Shown: positions 4,998 through 6,399 of the stretch, in pieces
Layout of the letters: each line of letters starts with the position of its first letter
Position numbering within the stretch: position 1 is the stretch's first letter
Source of the DNA: CAZUZD01 sp964624465
Lineage (GTDB): Bacteria > Planctomycetota > Planctomycetia > Isosphaerales > Isosphaeraceae
DNA length: 6,399 nucleotides
Assembly: GCA_964624465.1 (NCBI GenBank)
Contig: CAZUZD010000345.1
Location: 1 to 6,399 of the forward strand
Direction of reading: 5' to 3'
The notes under the pieces: model-generated
The model's input: the letters and a program-made list of their open reading frames with translations, nothing else
What the model was told of the DNA's origin: nothing
The model's database searches: none
Translations under genes and position numbers: made by a program

Positions 4998-6122
4998 TCA
5001 GGGTTTGGCGGCGCCGGTGACCTTGCGGATGTACTCGACCTCTTCGGGCCGGTAGGCGGTGCCGTCGGCGCGGAAGATGTCGTGGAACCAGACGGGGGGC
5101 TCGGCGTCGTAGGGCTTCTGCCACGAGTCCCAGGGGAAGATCGTGTTCGACTTGCCGGCGACGAAGCCCCAGTTGTAGGCCCCGACATTCTCGGCCTTCA
5201 TGGCGCCCAGCATGGGATCGAAGTTGCTGCCGGCCGGGCGGGCCATGTACTCGGTGCAGAGGATCGGGCGGCCGTAGCGCTTCAGGGCGTTGATCCGCTT
5301 CTGGAGGCCGGCCAGCGGGCGGTAGTCGTGGAAGGTGATGACGTCGGACTCGTCGAGCTGTACGCGCTCGATCGGGCGCATCTTCGCCTCGTCGTCCCAC
5401 TCGCCCATCCAGACGCCGCAGGTCAGGGGCTGCGAGGGGTTGACCTCGCGGGCCCAGGCGAAGGTGCGCTTCAGGAGCAGCTCGGCCTTGGCCGCCTTGT
5501 CCTTGAGCTCGACCTTGCCGTAGCTGTTCGTGTTCGGGTTGTCGGGCTCGTTGAAGACGTCCCAGGCGTGAATCCGGGGGTCATCCTTGAAGTGCCCGAC
5601 GATGCCCTTGACGTACCCCTCGAGCTCGCCGTGGCGGGCCGGGTCGCCCAGGATCTCGGCGCCGGGGCTCTGGACCCAGCCGCTGTTGTGCAGGCCCTTC
5701 TTGGGCTCGCGCTGCTTGCCGGCCTTGGGGTGCGGGTCCCAGACGGCGTCGAAGAGCACGAGCATGACGCCGATCTTGTGCTTGGCGGCGATGGCCAGGA
5801 ACTGGTCGATCCGCTTGAGGAACCCCTCGCGGTCGTCGCGCCAGGGGATGTCGTGCAGGAAGACGCGGACGCTGTTGAAGCCGAGGCTCCGGGCCCAGCC
5901 GAGCTCGCGGTCGATGGTCTCGGGATCGAAGGTGTCGGCCTGCCACATCTCCAGCTCGTTGATGGCATTGCTGGGGATGAAGTTGGCGCCGACGAGCCAG
6001 CCGGTGCGCTGGCCCCAGGCCTGGGCCTGCTCCTGGGTCCACTTGTCGCGGGCCAGGGCCGGCGCGGCGGCCAGCAGCGCCACGACCGCGGCCAGCGCGG
6101 CGGTCCGACGAACGATGCTCAT
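4998..6122 (-). CDS. Secreted clan GH-A (GH5-like) glycoside hydrolase
   Basis: A 374-residue exported TIM-barrel enzyme predicted to cleave a beta-linked polysaccharide or oligosaccharide. The signal peptide is residues 1-24: MSIVRR, a hydrophobic Ala/Leu/Val core, and ALA cleavage before Arg25. Clan GH-A hallmarks occur in order: Arg86 (NSVRVFLHD, strand 3), Asn191-Glu192-Pro193 (WDVFNEP, acid/base on strand 4), His265/Tyr267 (TFHDYRP), Glu291 (ILCTEYM, nucleophile on strand 7) and Trp318 (YNWGF, strand 8). The catalytic core is complete and compact, with no carbohydrate-binding module. Relatives are often auto-annotated as 1,4-beta-xylanase or cellulase, but specificity cannot be read from these motifs. 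The start at 6122 is chosen because it begins the signal peptide; GGGAG lies 12 nt upstream, a long spacing, so an ATG at 6149 (nine codons earlier, no Shine-Dalgarno) remains possible. It appears monocistronic, with a terminator before hcp. Confidence 0.88.
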   Translation of the reverse strand: MSIVRRTAALAAVVALLAAAPALARDKWTQEQAQAWGQRTGWLVGANFIPSNAINELEMWQADTFDPETIDRELGWARSLGFNSVRVFLHDIPWRDDREGFLKRIDQFLAIAAKHKIGVMLVLFDAVWDPHPKAGKQREPKKGLHNSGWVQSPGAEILGDPARHGELEGYVKGIVGHFKDDPRIHAWDVFNEPDNPNTNSYGKVELKDKAAKAELLLKRTFAWAREVNPSQPLTCGVWMGEWDDEAKMRPIERVQLDESDVITFHDYRPLAGLQKRINALKRYGRPILCTEYMARPAGSNFDPMLGAMKAENVGAYNWGFVAGKSNTIFPWDSWQKPYDAEPPVWFHDIFRADGTAYRPEEVEYIRKVTGAAKP

Positions 6123-6173
6123 GATGTGGAGAGACTCCCGCGCAGCCATGGTGCGCAATCGGTTGCCGTGGCC

Positions 6174-6210
6174 CCGGACGACCCCCGCCGGGGGCCCGGC
6201 TGGTGTCCGG
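6174..6210. other. Nested hairpin upstream of the hydrolase gene
   Basis: The outer arms CCGGAC (6174-6179) and GTCCGG (6205-6210) enclose a C5/G5 hairpin (6182-6186 with 6190-6194). It lies about 52-88 nt before the hydrolase start, so it would be in the leader if transcription begins upstream. The remainder of 6221-6399 is non-coding as far as I can see; a small CCCAC/GTGGG hairpin (6355-6369) is present. Confidence 0.3.
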
Positions 6211-6220
6211 TCAGTCTGAC
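6210..6220. promoter_or_regulatory. Perfect 11-bp palindrome, possible operator of the hydrolase gene
   Basis: GTCAGTCTGAC is an odd-length perfect palindrome 87 nt upstream of the hydrolase ATG, in a less GC-rich pocket. A repressor or activator half-site pair of this size is plausible, but such a palindrome can arise by chance. Confidence 0.25.
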
Positions 6221-6399
6221 GCCCGCCGCCGACCGCCGCAAGCGGTGCCCGGCCCGGCCCGACCGCCCCCGCGTCCCGCCCGGCCAGCGTCGCCTCGAGG
6301 ACCGCTGGCTGCGGGCCCGCCGCGCCGGCGGTGCAACTTCCTCACCTGACCTTCCCCACGAATGGTGGGCGCGGGTGATGTTACCGGAAGCGGGTTTCG

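Noticed and set aside
6214..6242. TTGCGG-N17-CAGACT as a promoter for the hydrolase gene
   Set aside because: Only three of six positions match in each box, which is expected by chance in this region.

Overview
The window reads as a chromosomal segment of a very GC-rich planctomycete, probably of the Isosphaeraceae/Gemmataceae type. This is inferred from four things: GC-saturated third codon positions, spacious mostly monocistronic gene layout, secreted Gly/Tyr-rich low-complexity proteins with long signal peptides, and a planctomycete-style secreted haem protein. No rRNA, tRNA, CRISPR array, transposase or phage gene is visible, and I cannot name the species.

Layout, left to right. (1) 65-622, minus: a small secreted Gly/Tyr-rich protein with a Cys/basic patch and short tandem repeats, with a hairpin after its stop. 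(2) 623-930: a divergent intergenic region with a stem-loop. (3) 931-2286, plus: a secreted single-CxxCH haem protein of a conserved but functionally unassigned type. (4) 2287-2659: the convergent intergenic region. It holds a terminator-like hairpin, a perfect 35-bp inverted repeat built like a REPIN (two head-to-head REP hairpins, each with an outer GTAG), and a 16-bp hairpin facing the next gene. (5) 2660-3157, minus: a DinB/YfiT-like four-helix-bundle protein. (6) 3426-4715, minus: a hybrid cluster protein (Hcp, 'hydroxylamine reductase'). All seven hybrid-cluster ligands are present, and a deletion of about 114 residues relative to the Desulfovibrio enzyme marks it as the short class III form. 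(7) 4716-4997: the hcp promoter with a flanking inverted repeat, then the terminator and a G-quadruplex-prone tract at the end of the next gene. (8) 4998-6122, minus: a secreted clan GH-A (GH5-like) glycoside hydrolase with both catalytic glutamates. (9) 6123-6399: its upstream region.

The genes do not form one obvious pathway. Hcp (nitrosative stress/NO or hydroxylamine reduction) and the haem protein are both redox proteins but lie on opposite strands with separate signals. The glycoside hydrolase and the Gly/Tyr-rich protein act outside the cytoplasm. DinB lies downstream of hcp on the same strand, but the 268-bp gap with its own hairpins argues against tight co-transcription. I see no clear new multi-gene system. 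The most noteworthy items are the REPIN-like element, the class III Hcp with its promoter/operator arrangement, and the uncharacterised secreted haem protein.
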